Source: Actinomycetota bacterium | Lineage (GTDB): Bacteria > Actinomycetota > Thermoleophilia > Solirubrobacterales > Solirubrobacteraceae | Length of the DNA stretch: 64,000 nucleotides | Reading direction: 5' to 3' | Assembly (NCBI GenBank): GCA_009699245.1 | Contig: WLOQ01000007.1 | Span: 1-64,000 of the forward strand | Shown here: positions 33,076 to 42,918 of the stretch, piece by piece | Numbering within the stretch: position 1 is the first letter of the stretch | How the letters are laid out: every line of letters starts with the position of its first letter | Notes under the pieces: generated by a model | Database searches by the model: none | Told to the model about the DNA's origin: nothing | What the model saw: the letters and a program-made list of their open reading frames with translations, nothing else | Translations under genes and position numbers: made by a program

Positions 33076-34488
33076 ATGAAGCGTCTTCTGGCCATCGCCG
33101 CCGTCCTGCTCTGCGCCGCCGCGCTCATCGTCTTCGCCGTGGGCGCCGGGAACGGCTCCGGCGGCTACAAGGTCCGCGCGATCTTCGACAACGCCGCATT
33201 CGTGATCCCCGGCATGGACGTGAAGATCGCCGGGGTCGTCGTCGGCGACGTCGACTCGATCGACCTCACCCCGCAGAAGCAGGCCGCGATGGTCCTCAAC
33301 ATCACCGATCCGGGGTACCGCGACTTCCGCGCCGACGCGTTCTGCACGATCCGCCCGCAGTCGCTGATCGGCGAACGCTACGTCGAGTGCAGCCCGTCGC
33401 GTCCCGGCGCCGTCGCGGCCCCGTCGCTGCAGCAGATCGCCGACGGCCCGGGCAAGGGTCAGTACCTGCTGCCGTCGAGCCAGACGAGCCGCTCGGTCGA
33501 CCTCGACCTGCTCAACAACATCATGCGGCTGCCGTTCCGCGAGCGCCTCACGATCTTTCTGAACGAGTTCGGAACAGGGCTCGCCGGCAACGGCGCCAAC
33601 CTGCAGGAGGCGCTGACGAAGTCGAGCCCGGCGCTGCGCGAACTCGACGAGGTGCTCAAGGTCCTCGCCTCCGAGAACCGGCGTCTCGCGCAGCTCGCCG
33701 TCGACGGCGATCGGGTCCTCGCCCCGCTCGCCCGCGAGCGCGCAAGCCTCGCCGGCTTCATCAACGCGTCCGCGGCGACCGCGCAGGCGACAGCCGAGCG
33801 CAGCGACGCGCTCGCGCAGGATCTGCGGTTGCTCCCCGGCTTCCTCAAGGAGGTCCAGCCGACCATGGACCAGCTCGGGGCGTTCGCGACGCAGTTCACG
33901 CCGATCGTCCAGGACCTGCAGGGCGTGACCTCGTCGCTCAACACGGTCGTGACGGGCGGCCCGCAGTTCACGAAGAACGCGACGATCGCGCTGGAGTCGC
34001 TCGGCGACACGGCCGACGTCACCGGCCCGCAGATCCAGAACTCGCTCGGCATGGTCCAGCAGGTCGGTGAGCTCACCCGTCAGGCGGCGCCGCTCTCGAC
34101 GAACCTCTCCTTGCTGCTGCGCTCGACCGACATGAAGGGCGGCATCAACCGCCTGCTCGACTTCGTCTTCTACGGCTCGGGCGGTGTCAACGCGTACGAC
34201 GAGTACGGCCACTACCTGCGCGCCCGGCTCATCCTCAACACCTGCCAGACGTACGCGACCGTCCAGCGCTCCGGCGACGGGTGCAGCTCGAACTTCCAGA
34301 AGGACTTCGGCGCCGTCACCACTCCGGCCGTGCCGAAGGGCGAGCCGACGAGCGTCCCGATTCCGTCGTCCCGCGCCACCCAGACGACCGTCCCGCGCGC
34401 CGTGACCCGCCGCAGCGCGACGAAGCCGGCGACGCCGGTCGAGACGCGCGACGCCCTGCCCCTCCTCGACTACCTCCTCGGCTCATGA
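33076..34488 (+). CDS. mceB: MCE-domain protein 2 of 6
   Basis: 470 residues: membrane helix (about 6-22), MCE domain (IFDNAAFVIPGMDVKIAGVVVGDV, with QSLIGERYVECSP), a helical middle with predicted coiled-coil character and a Pro/Thr-rich C-terminal tail with cysteines (NTCQTY and GDGCSS). The ECSP form after the domain is unusual beside the ELSPG/ELTPG of its neighbours. The stop overlaps the next ATG by 4 bases. Confidence 0.9.
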   Translation: MKRLLAIAAVLLCAAALIVFAVGAGNGSGGYKVRAIFDNAAFVIPGMDVKIAGVVVGDVDSIDLTPQKQAAMVLNITDPGYRDFRADAFCTIRPQSLIGERYVECSPSRPGAVAAPSLQQIADGPGKGQYLLPSSQTSRSVDLDLLNNIMRLPFRERLTIFLNEFGTGLAGNGANLQEALTKSSPALRELDEVLKVLASENRRLAQLAVDGDRVLAPLARERASLAGFINASAATAQATAERSDALAQDLRLLPGFLKEVQPTMDQLGAFATQFTPIVQDLQGVTSSLNTVVTGGPQFTKNATIALESLGDTADVTGPQIQNSLGMVQQVGELTRQAAPLSTNLSLLLRSTDMKGGINRLLDFVFYGSGGVNAYDEYGHYLRARLILNTCQTYATVQRSGDGCSSNFQKDFGAVTTPAVPKGEPTSVPIPSSRATQTTVPRAVTRRSATKPATPVETRDALPLLDYLLGS

Positions 34489-35924
34489 GCGGCGCGCGCC
34501 GGACAGCCTCGATCGCGGCGAACCCGATCCTCATCGGGGCGATCACAGCGCTCGTCGTCGTCGTCGCCGTCTTCCTCGCCTACAACGCGAACTCCGGCCT
34601 GCCGTTCGTCCCCACGTACGCCGTCAACGTCCAGGTGCCCAACGCCGCCGGCCTCGTGCGCGGCAACGACGTGCGCATCGGCGGCACGCGCGTAGGGACG
34701 GTCTCGAGCATCAAGGCGCAGACGCTGAAGTCGGGCCGGGTCATCGCCGTCCTCGGGCTGAAGCTCGAGACGGTCGTGAAGCCCCTGCCGACCGACACGC
34801 AGGTCCTGATCCGCCCGCGCTCGGCGCTCGGCCTGAAGTACGTCGAGCTGACCCGCGGGACGCGTGACAGCCAGCTCGCCGAGGGGGCGACGATCCCGCT
34901 GCGCAATGCGACGCCGCAGCCGGTCGAGCTCGACGAGTTCCTCGACACGTTCAGCACCCCGACGCGCCGCGCGATCCAGCAGAACCTCCTGACCGCCGGC
35001 ACCGCGTTCGCCGGACGCGGCCAGGATCTGAACTTCGCCGTTCAGGACCTCGCCCCGCTGCTCGACGAGCTCACGCCGGTGATGGCGAACCTCGCATCGG
35101 CGAAGACCGACCTGCGCGGCATGATCCGCGGGCTCGCCCAGAGCGCCGCTGTCGTGGCGCCGGTGGCCGGGGTCCAGGGCGACCTCGTGCGCCATCTCGA
35201 CGTGACGATGTCGGCGCTCGAGTCGGTCGCGCGCCCCTACCTCCAGGAGTCGATCTCCGAGGGCCCCGCGACGCTCACGGCCGCGACCCGCGACCTGCCG
35301 AAGCTGCGCCCGTTCCTCGCCGACGCCACAACCCTCATGCGCGAGCTCCAGCCGGGCGTCGCCGCGCTCGCGAGCGCCGCTCCGGACCTCGCGACCACCG
35401 TGCGCGTCGGGACGCCGGTCCTCGCCGACTCGCCGGCGTTCAATGCGCGCCTTGAGGACACGATCCAGACGCTCGAGACGTTCAGCACCGACGCGCTCGT
35501 GAAGGCCGGCGTGCGCGACCTCACCCAGACGACGGTGCTGCTCAACCCGACGGTCCTGCAGCTCACCCCGGCACAGACGGTCTGCAACTACGTCGCGCTG
35601 TGGTTCCGCAACGTCGCGAGCCTCCTCAGCGAGGGCGGCACCAACGGCACGATGCAGCGGTTCGCCGTCATCACCGCGCCCGGCAGTCTCCTGAACGCCC
35701 CGAACAATGAGGGCGGCCCGTCGTCGGCCCCGGCGAACGGGCCGACCGGCCCGGGCTATGACCCGAAGAACTTCCTCCACGCGAATCCCTATCCGTACAC
35801 GGCGGCCTCCGGCCAGCCCAAGACGTGTGCGGCGGGCAACGAGAAGTTCATCGGCGGGAAGACGGTGATCGGGAACGTCCCGGGCCAGCGGTCCACCACC
35901 CTCCACGACGACTCGGCCCCGTGA
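34485..35924 (+). CDS. mceC: MCE-domain protein 3 of 6
   Basis: 479 residues: helix at about 16-37, MCE domain (VQVPNAAGLVRGNDVRIGGTRVGTV, then RSALGLKYVELTRG), and a long helical region. The C-terminal tail is Asn/Gly/Pro-rich (NAPNNEGGPSSAP) and probably disordered. Two cysteines lie in the last third. The stop and next start overlap as TGATG. Confidence 0.9.
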   Translation: MSGARRTASIAANPILIGAITALVVVVAVFLAYNANSGLPFVPTYAVNVQVPNAAGLVRGNDVRIGGTRVGTVSSIKAQTLKSGRVIAVLGLKLETVVKPLPTDTQVLIRPRSALGLKYVELTRGTRDSQLAEGATIPLRNATPQPVELDEFLDTFSTPTRRAIQQNLLTAGTAFAGRGQDLNFAVQDLAPLLDELTPVMANLASAKTDLRGMIRGLAQSAAVVAPVAGVQGDLVRHLDVTMSALESVARPYLQESISEGPATLTAATRDLPKLRPFLADATTLMRELQPGVAALASAAPDLATTVRVGTPVLADSPAFNARLEDTIQTLETFSTDALVKAGVRDLTQTTVLLNPTVLQLTPAQTVCNYVALWFRNVASLLSEGGTNGTMQRFAVITAPGSLLNAPNNEGGPSSAPANGPTGPGYDPKNFLHANPYPYTAASGQPKTCAAGNEKFIGGKTVIGNVPGQRSTTLHDDSAP

Positions 35925-37426
35925 TGACGCTGCGGCGCACACCCAGGGCCGAGCGCCCGCGCATCCTGCGCAAGGACCGCCGCGGGGCGAACCCTGTGAC
36001 GGTCGGGCTGCTGATGCTGCTCGCCGTCGCGCTGATCGGCTACTTCGGGTTCACGAAGGACTGGCCGTTCTCGCGCGGCTTCGAGTTCCAGGCCGTCTTC
36101 AAGACCTCCAACTCGATCCGTCTCGACTCGCCCGTGCGCATCGCGGGCGTCAACGTCGGCAAGGTCAAGAAGATCGACGGCCAGGCAGGGACGAACAACG
36201 CCGTCATCACGATGGAGATCAAAAAGGACGGCCTGCCGATCCACAAGGACGCGCGCCTGAAGATTCGGCCGCGCATCTTCCTCGAGGGCAACTTCTTCGT
36301 GGACCTCCAGCCCGGGACTCCGGAGGCGCCGCGCCTGTCAGACGGCGACACGATTCCGGTCACGCAGACCGCCGGTCCGGTCCAGATCGATCAGATCCTG
36401 ACGGCACTCCAGCAGGACACCCGTAAGAGCCTGCAGACGACGCTCGTCGAGCTCGGCACGGCGCTGACGGCCAAGCCCACCGCCGAGCAGGATGCGAGCC
36501 AGGAGCCGGTCGTCCGTGGCCTCACCGCCGCCGATGCGCTGAACTCCGCACTGACCTACGGCGGCCCGGCGCTCGAGTCGACGGCCGTCGTCAATGAGGC
36601 GCTGCGCGGCCTCGCGGCCGATGACCTCTCCTCGCTCGTCGGCGGCCTCGCGCGCGTCGGGCGCAAGCTCAGCGGCAGCGAAGAGTCGCTCGTCACGCTC
36701 GTCCAGGGGTTCAACACGACGATGGCCGCGATGGCGGCCGAACAGGCGTCGCTGCGCACCGCTGTCGGCGAGCTCGGCCCGACCGTGAAGACGGCGTACA
36801 CGTCGCTCGGATCGCTCAACGCTGCGCTGCCGTCGGTGCGCGAGTTCTCGCTCGCGGTGATCCCCGGCGTGGAGGAGACGCCGGCGACGATCGCCGCGCT
36901 GACGCCGTGGATCGGGCCGACGAAGGCGCTGCTCTCGCCGGATGAGCTCGGGGGCCTCGTCGCAGATCTGCGGCCGGCGACCGCGAACCTCGCCTCTGCC
37001 GGGGCGAGCGGGGTCGGGCTGCTGCGCCAGGGCGATCTCCTGGCGCGCTGCATCGACCGCGTGATCCTCCCGGCCGGGAACGCCGTGATGCCCGACGGCC
37101 CGCTGACGACGGGCAAGGAGAACTACAAGGAGTTCTGGTACGCGATGGTCGGCCTCGCGGGTGAGGCGCAGAACTTCGACGGCAACGGGAACTACGTGCG
37201 CTTCCAGACCGGTGGCGGCGCCTATCCGGTCGCGCTCAAGGGCGGCAACCTCCAGAACAACCTGACGATGTACGGCAACTCCGCCGGCAAGCCCCTGGGC
37301 ACGAAGCCCAAGTGGTACGGCGTCACCGCGCGGCCGCCCTACGTCTTCAACAAGGCGTGTTACACCCAGGCGCTGCCGGAGTTCTCGAAGACGGCCACGG
37401 GCCCATCGGACGCGCAGACACCCTGA
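35924..37426 (+). CDS. mceD: MCE-domain protein 4 of 6
   Basis: 500 residues. A basic cytoplasmic N-terminus of about 25 residues (RRTPRAERPRILRKDRR) precedes the helix, then the MCE domain (KTSNSIRLDSPVRIAGVNVGKVKKI, RIFLEGNFFVDLQPG). The FVDLQPG ending differs from the other members. The C-terminal part is rich in Gly/Asn near a conserved KPLGTKPKWYG segment. The stop and next ATG overlap as TGATG. Confidence 0.9.
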   Translation: MTLRRTPRAERPRILRKDRRGANPVTVGLLMLLAVALIGYFGFTKDWPFSRGFEFQAVFKTSNSIRLDSPVRIAGVNVGKVKKIDGQAGTNNAVITMEIKKDGLPIHKDARLKIRPRIFLEGNFFVDLQPGTPEAPRLSDGDTIPVTQTAGPVQIDQILTALQQDTRKSLQTTLVELGTALTAKPTAEQDASQEPVVRGLTAADALNSALTYGGPALESTAVVNEALRGLAADDLSSLVGGLARVGRKLSGSEESLVTLVQGFNTTMAAMAAEQASLRTAVGELGPTVKTAYTSLGSLNAALPSVREFSLAVIPGVEETPATIAALTPWIGPTKALLSPDELGGLVADLRPATANLASAGASGVGLLRQGDLLARCIDRVILPAGNAVMPDGPLTTGKENYKEFWYAMVGLAGEAQNFDGNGNYVRFQTGGGAYPVALKGGNLQNNLTMYGNSAGKPLGTKPKWYGVTARPPYVFNKACYTQALPEFSKTATGPSDAQTP

Positions 37427-38763
37427 TGCGCCTCGTCCGCAAGCACCTCCGGGATCTCATCGCGCTCGCCGCCGTCGCGGTGATCGGCATCCTCGTGGGG
37501 GCGTACATCCTCTCCAACCAGCGCTTCTACGCCCCGTCGTGGGTGCCGGTGATCGGCAGTGACTTCGTCGACTACCAGGCGGAGTTCTCGACGGCGCAGG
37601 CCTTCACCGCCGGCCAGGGGCAGACAGTCATGATCGCGGGCGTCAACGTCGGCGAGATCGGCGCGGTCCACCTCGACGGCGGCCGCGCGCGCATCACGCT
37701 AAAGATCCGCAAGAAGTACACGCCGATCTACCGCGACGCGACGGCGCTCTCGCGTCCGAAGACGGGCCTCAACGACATGGTCGTCGAGCTGAACCCCGGC
37801 ACCGCGGCCGCCGGACGGATCGCATCCGGCGGCGTGATTCCGATCTCGCGCACGCTGCCGAACGTCAACCCGGATGAGATCCTTGCGGGGCTCGACGTCG
37901 ACACGCAGCGCTACCTGCAGCTCCTGCTCGGCGCAGCGGGGGAGGGCCTCGACGGCAACGCCGGCAACCTCTCCGCGACGCTCAAGCGGTTCGACCCGAC
38001 GGCGCGCTACATGGCCCAGATCGGCGAGCAGCTCATCGTGCGCCAACGCAACATCAAGCGCGCGGTCCATAACTTCCGCCTGATCGCCGATGCGCTCGGC
38101 GATCGCAACACGCAGCTCGCCGAGTTCGTCGGCTCCTCGAGCGAGGTCTTCAGCGTCTTCGCGGCCCAGCAGGCGGACCTGCGCGCCGCGTTGCGCCTGC
38201 TCCCGAGCGCGCTGGCGAGCACGAACACCGCGCTTGCGAGCTCCCAGACGCTCACCTCGAGCCTCGGGCCGACGCTCGAGGCGCTGCTTCCGGCAGCGAA
38301 CGGCCTCAAGGACGCGCAGACGGGCCTGCAGTCGCTCGCTGCCGACACGACGCCGGTGATCGAGAACCAGCTGCGGCCGTTCGTGCCCAAGGCCGCGCCG
38401 ACGGTCACGGCGCTGAGGCCCGCTGCGCGCGACCTCGCGACCGCGACGCCGCAGCTCGGCCAGGCCGTGACGGTCGTCAACAAGCTCCTCAACGGGCTCG
38501 CCTACAACCCGTCGGGGAAGAACCCGGACGGCACGCCGAAGGAGGGCTTCCTCTTCTGGCTCGCCTGGGCGAACCATGCGACCGCGTCGATGTTCGCCTC
38601 GCAGGATGCGATGGGTCCGATCCGCCGCGGCATCGTCTTCGGCAACTGCACGACGCTGCAGACGCTCGAAGTGGTCGGGACGGCCAACCCGGTGCTCGGC
38701 ACGATCGCATCGCTGCTGAATCCCCCGACGTCGGGGGAGGCCTGCCCCACCGGCGGGCGGTAG
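37426..38763 (+). CDS. mceE: MCE-domain protein 5 of 6
   Basis: 445 residues: helix about 10-29, MCE domain (AFTAGQGQTVMIAGVNVGEIGAV, with TGLNDMVVELNPG). In mycobacteria the fifth Mce protein is a lipoprotein; here no lipobox is present, so it stays helix-anchored. The C-terminal region has a FLFWLAWANHATASMF segment and a final cysteine (EACPTGGR). Confidence 0.88.
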   Translation: MRLVRKHLRDLIALAAVAVIGILVGAYILSNQRFYAPSWVPVIGSDFVDYQAEFSTAQAFTAGQGQTVMIAGVNVGEIGAVHLDGGRARITLKIRKKYTPIYRDATALSRPKTGLNDMVVELNPGTAAAGRIASGGVIPISRTLPNVNPDEILAGLDVDTQRYLQLLLGAAGEGLDGNAGNLSATLKRFDPTARYMAQIGEQLIVRQRNIKRAVHNFRLIADALGDRNTQLAEFVGSSSEVFSVFAAQQADLRAALRLLPSALASTNTALASSQTLTSSLGPTLEALLPAANGLKDAQTGLQSLAADTTPVIENQLRPFVPKAAPTVTALRPAARDLATATPQLGQAVTVVNKLLNGLAYNPSGKNPDGTPKEGFLFWLAWANHATASMFASQDAMGPIRRGIVFGNCTTLQTLEVVGTANPVLGTIASLLNPPTSGEACPTGGR

Positions 38764-38770
38764 CTGCCCC

Positions 38771-40282
38771 ATGAACAAGCAGGGGCCCAGCACCGGCCGG
38801 CTACTCGCGATGGCGCTGTTCACGCTGTCGTGCTTCGGTCTGCTGCTCTTCCTCTGGACCGCCTTCGGCGGTTCGACACCGCTGCGCGCCGGCGGCTACC
38901 GGGTGACGATCCCCTTCCGCGAGTCCGGGCAGCTCGCGCAGGAGGCCGACGTGCGGATCTCGGGGATCCGCGTGGGCAAGGTCAAGTCGATCACGGCCGA
39001 TCCGCGCACCGGCGACTCGAGCGTCGTGGTCGAGATCGAGCCCGACTTCGCGCCGCTTCCGAGCGACTCGCGCGTGACGCTCAGGCAGAAGACGCTGCTC
39101 GGAGAGACATATGTCGAGCTCACCCCGGGGACGCCCGGCTCCGCGAGCCTTGAGGATGGCGGGACGCTCCCGCAGGGGAACATCGCGAAGACCGTCGAGC
39201 TCGACGAGATCCTGCGGACCTTCGACGCGCCGACGCGGCGTGCCTTCCAGGTGTGGCAGGAGCAGATGGCGCTCGCGGGCGCCGGTCACGGCCGCGACTT
39301 CAACGACGCGCTCGCCCAGCTTCCGGCGCTCGAGGAGCAGGCGACCGCCTTGCTCGGGGTGCTGCGCTCGCAAGATGGCGGCCTGAGCACACTCGTGCGG
39401 GATACGGGCGTCGTGAGCAGTGCGCTGAGCGCCCGCGGGACGGAGCTCGCGCAGCTCATCACGAACGCCGATGCGGTCTTCGCGACCACGGCGTCGCGCG
39501 ACGAGCAGCTCTCCGCGACGATCGAGGCGCTCCCGGCCTTCCAGCGCGAGTCGCGGGCGACGCTCGATCGCCTTGTGACCTTTGCGGACACGACCGACCC
39601 GCTGGTGCGCCAGCTCCAGCCGGTCGCGCGCGAGCTCGGGCCCACCATGGCCGCGCTCGACCGGCTCGCGCCGCAGCTCAGCGGCCTCATGCGCGGGCTC
39701 GGCTCCGCACAGGACGCGTCGGTCAAGGGCCTCCCGGCGGTCGACACGTTCCTCACGGACGCCACGCCCTTCGTCCAGGACCTGACTCCGGCGCTCACGC
39801 AGCTCAACCCACTGGCGCAGTTCATCGGCGCCTACCCGAGTGAGCTCACCGCCTTCTTCGCGAACACGGTGGCCTCCACGAACGCGGAGTCCGAGGTCCG
39901 CGGTGCGACGCTGAAGTACCTGCGCCTGACGAACCCGCTCTCACCGGTGAATCTGGCGCCGTACCCGCGTCGGGTGACGGCGGATCGCACGAACGCCTAC
40001 GCCCTGCCGCGGATCGCTGACCGGCTGGCGACGGCGGACATGCCGGTGTACGACAGCCGCGGGTGCACCGGCGGGATCACGCCGACGCTCTCCCCGAGCA
40101 CACCAAGCCTCGTCGGTCAGCTGCTGACGGACCGCATCGTGAAGTACGTCTTCGGCGGATCGCAGACGTCGGTGCCCGCACCCGGGTGCACCCAGCAGGG
40201 GCTCTTCACGGCGGGCGGCGTGACCACGCAGTTCCCGCACGTCGGGCCCGCTGCGCAGCCTTCCCCGCTGGGTCTCCCGTGA
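38771..40282 (+). CDS. mceF: MCE-domain protein 6 of 6
   Basis: 503 residues: helix about 11-31, MCE domain (PFRESGQLAQEADVRISGIRVGKVKSI, with QKTLLGETYVELTPG), and a long helical stretch. A Cys in the helix (LSCFG) lacks proper lipobox context. C-terminal cysteines (SRGCTGG, PGCTQQG) may pair. The stop overlaps the GTG of the MMPL gene by 4 bases, so the transporter is translationally tied to the Mce set. Confidence 0.9.
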   Translation: MNKQGPSTGRLLAMALFTLSCFGLLLFLWTAFGGSTPLRAGGYRVTIPFRESGQLAQEADVRISGIRVGKVKSITADPRTGDSSVVVEIEPDFAPLPSDSRVTLRQKTLLGETYVELTPGTPGSASLEDGGTLPQGNIAKTVELDEILRTFDAPTRRAFQVWQEQMALAGAGHGRDFNDALAQLPALEEQATALLGVLRSQDGGLSTLVRDTGVVSSALSARGTELAQLITNADAVFATTASRDEQLSATIEALPAFQRESRATLDRLVTFADTTDPLVRQLQPVARELGPTMAALDRLAPQLSGLMRGLGSAQDASVKGLPAVDTFLTDATPFVQDLTPALTQLNPLAQFIGAYPSELTAFFANTVASTNAESEVRGATLKYLRLTNPLSPVNLAPYPRRVTADRTNAYALPRIADRLATADMPVYDSRGCTGGITPTLSPSTPSLVGQLLTDRIVKYVFGGSQTSVPAPGCTQQGLFTAGGVTTQFPHVGPAAQPSPLGLP

Positions 40283-42918
40283 TCGGGGGGCTGCTCAGCG
40301 CGATCATGGCCCTCGCGGTCCGGCGGCCCCTGATGGTGGCTGCCGGCGTGCTCGTCCTCGCGCTCGGGGGCGGTGTGCTCGCGCTGCGGCTCGAGCCGAG
40401 CGCCGACATCGAGACCCTCGTCGGGTCGTCGACGCCGGGGTTCGCAGCCACGCAGGAGCTTCAGCGCCGCTTCGGTGACGACGCCGTCTACGTCGTCGTC
40501 CGCGAGCCGGTCTCCGAGGTGGTGCTCACCGCGGACCTTGCGCGCGTGCTCGGGCTGGAGGGGTGCCTCTCCGGCAACGTCCCGGCGGGCGCGACGCCGC
40601 CGGGCGGGCGCGCCGGCCCATGCGGCCGCCTTGCGCGCACGCGCCCGGCGAAGGTCGTGTTCGGCCCCGGGACCTTTCTCAACACCGCCGTCACGCAGAT
40701 CGGCGAGCAGTTGACGGCCACCGTCGCAGCGCAGCAGCGCAAGTCGGCCGCCGCGGGAAACGCCGCGGAGCGGCTGGCGCGGGCGCAGGGGAAGACGCCA
40801 CAGGAGGCGCAGCAGCTCGCAGCCCAGGCGCGCAAGCTCGTCGAGGCGCAGTTCGTGCGCGATCTGCTCGCCATCGCGCTGCGTTACGGCATCACCTCGG
40901 CGCCCCGGCTCGACGACCCGACCTTCATCCAGCGCCTCGTCTTCGATCCGGCGCGGCCGGCGGGCACGCCGAAGACCCGCTTCGCGTCGATCTTCCCGAG
41001 CAGCAGCGGCGCACTCATCCAGGTGCGGCTGCGCAGCGGCCTGACGGAGGAGCAGCGACGCCGGGCGATCGCGGACATCCGGGCGGCCGCTGCCATGCCG
41101 CGATGGGGGCTGTCGAAGGGTGACTACGCCGTGACCGGCGCACCCGTGGTGATCCAAGAGCTCTCGCGCTCGATCTCGCGGTCGATCATCGTGCTGCTCG
41201 GCGCGGCGCTGCTCATCATGGCGCTCACGCTGCTGCTCGTCTTCCGCGCGCGGCTGCGACTCCTGCCCCTGGTCGTCGCGCTCGCGGCGCTGGCGCTCAC
41301 CTTCGGGCTCATGGAGCTCCTCGGGATCGCGCTCACGATGGCGGCGGTCGCGGTGATTCCCATCCTCATCGGGCTCGCCGTCGACTACGCGATCCAGCTC
41401 CAGGCGCGCCTGCAGGAGACCGGCCTCCCGCTCGCCGCTGCCGCGCCCACAGCAGCGCGGCGCGGCGCGCCGACGATCGTCCTCGCCGCCGCGGCCACCG
41501 CGGCCGGGTTCCTCATCCTCGCCGCCTCGCCTGTTCCGATGGTCCGCAACTTCGGGATCCTGCTCGTCGCGGGGATCGCCTTCGCCCTCGCCTGCGCCCT
41601 GACGCTCGGGGTGGCGCTGCAGACCCTCGCCGAGCGCCGCGCCGCCCGTCGTGCCGCAGGTGGGCGCGCCCGAGCGCTCATCGCACCCGTCGCGGCCGCA
41701 TGGCGCGGCGCGGAGGCGATCGTCGCGGGCTCGCGGCCGTGGCGGTTCCTACGGAGCGCCGGTCGCCGCACCTGCGCCCGCGCCCTGCGCGCCGCCCTCA
41801 CGCGGCCGGCCGTGACGCTCGCGGTCGCGGCGACGCTCGCCGTCGGCGGCTGGGCGCTCGAGCCCGCCACCCGCGTCGAGTCGGACATCCAGCGCCTCGT
41901 GCCGCAGGGGCTGCCCGCCCTGCGGGACCTCCAGGACCTGCAGCGCGTGAGCGGCATCGGCGGCGAGGTGACCGTGCTCATCGAGGGGCAGAACATCACC
42001 GACCCGAAGGTCGTCACCTGGATGACCGACTATCAGCGCCGGATTCTGCGCGCGCTGCGCTACTCCGAGCAGGCCGGGTGCGGCCGGTCGGACATCTGCC
42101 CCGCATTCTCGCTGCCGGACCTCTTCACGACCAAGGCGTCGCTCGCTTCGCAGGAGCGGATCGAGGGGCTCCTCGACGCGGTCCCGGCGTACTTCTCGCA
42201 GAACGTCATCACGCCGGATCGCCGCGCCGCCGCGCTGTCGTTCGGGCTGCGGCTCATGCCGCTTGAGCGCCAGCTGGGCGTGCTGCAGCGGATGGAGCGC
42301 GAGCTCGACCCGCCCGTCGGCGTGCGGGCACGCCTCGCGGGGCTCCCGGTCCTCGCTGCGCAGGCGAACGACCGCATCGCCTCGCCGTGGCGGCGTCTGG
42401 CGACCCTCCTCGGCGGCCTGCTGCTCGTGGCGGTCGTCCTGCTCGCCGCGCTGCGCAGCCTGCGTCGCGCCCTGCTGCCGCTCGTGCCGATCGTCCTCGC
42501 GACCGGGTGGGCGGCGCTCGCCGTGTTCCTCACGCGCATCCCACTCAATCCGCTCTCCGTGATGCTCTCGGCCCTCGTGATCGCGATTGCGACCGAGTTC
42601 TCCGTCCTCCTCAGCGAGCGCTACCGCGCTGAGCGGGCCGGGGGGTACGGAGTCCATGATGCGCTGCAGCGCACCTACAGCTCCACCGGTGCGGCGGTCG
42701 CCGCGTCGGGTGTCACGGCGATCGCCGGCTTCGCCGTCCTGATCGTCTCCGACATTCGCATGCTGCGGGACTTCGGGATCGTCACGGTCCTCGACCTCGC
42801 GGTGGCGCTCGTCGGCGTGCTCCTCGTCCTGCCCGCGGTGCTCGTCCTCGCCGAGCGCCTCCCCGCGGTCAAGCGGCGCCAGGCCGCCGCGACATCACGG
42901 GGCGTCCCCAGCGCATGA
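40279..42918 (+). CDS. MMPL-type RND transporter
   Basis: Proton-driven lipid or hydrophobic-compound transporter of 879 residues. There are two halves, each with one helix, a large extracytoplasmic loop and five more helices (twelve in total). The first half has LIGLAVDYAIQLQARL, the family's conserved Asp-Tyr in helix 4; the second has IAIATEFSVLLSERYR. The first loop includes a Gln/Ala-rich helical stretch (EEAQQLAAQARK). Being the tail of an Mce operon, it likely handles the same lipids, moving them outward or supplying the Mce bridge; direction is unknown. GTG start. Confidence 0.87.
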   Translation: MIGGLLSAIMALAVRRPLMVAAGVLVLALGGGVLALRLEPSADIETLVGSSTPGFAATQELQRRFGDDAVYVVVREPVSEVVLTADLARVLGLEGCLSGNVPAGATPPGGRAGPCGRLARTRPAKVVFGPGTFLNTAVTQIGEQLTATVAAQQRKSAAAGNAAERLARAQGKTPQEAQQLAAQARKLVEAQFVRDLLAIALRYGITSAPRLDDPTFIQRLVFDPARPAGTPKTRFASIFPSSSGALIQVRLRSGLTEEQRRRAIADIRAAAAMPRWGLSKGDYAVTGAPVVIQELSRSISRSIIVLLGAALLIMALTLLLVFRARLRLLPLVVALAALALTFGLMELLGIALTMAAVAVIPILIGLAVDYAIQLQARLQETGLPLAAAAPTAARRGAPTIVLAAAATAAGFLILAASPVPMVRNFGILLVAGIAFALACALTLGVALQTLAERRAARRAAGGRARALIAPVAAAWRGAEAIVAGSRPWRFLRSAGRRTCARALRAALTRPAVTLAVAATLAVGGWALEPATRVESDIQRLVPQGLPALRDLQDLQRVSGIGGEVTVLIEGQNITDPKVVTWMTDYQRRILRALRYSEQAGCGRSDICPAFSLPDLFTTKASLASQERIEGLLDAVPAYFSQNVITPDRRAAALSFGLRLMPLERQLGVLQRMERELDPPVGVRARLAGLPVLAAQANDRIASPWRRLATLLGGLLLVAVVLLAALRSLRRALLPLVPIVLATGWAALAVFLTRIPLNPLSVMLSALVIAIATEFSVLLSERYRAERAGGYGVHDALQRTYSSTGAAVAASGVTAIAGFAVLIVSDIRMLRDFGIVTVLDLAVALVGVLLVLPAVLVLAERLPAVKRRQAAATSRGVPSA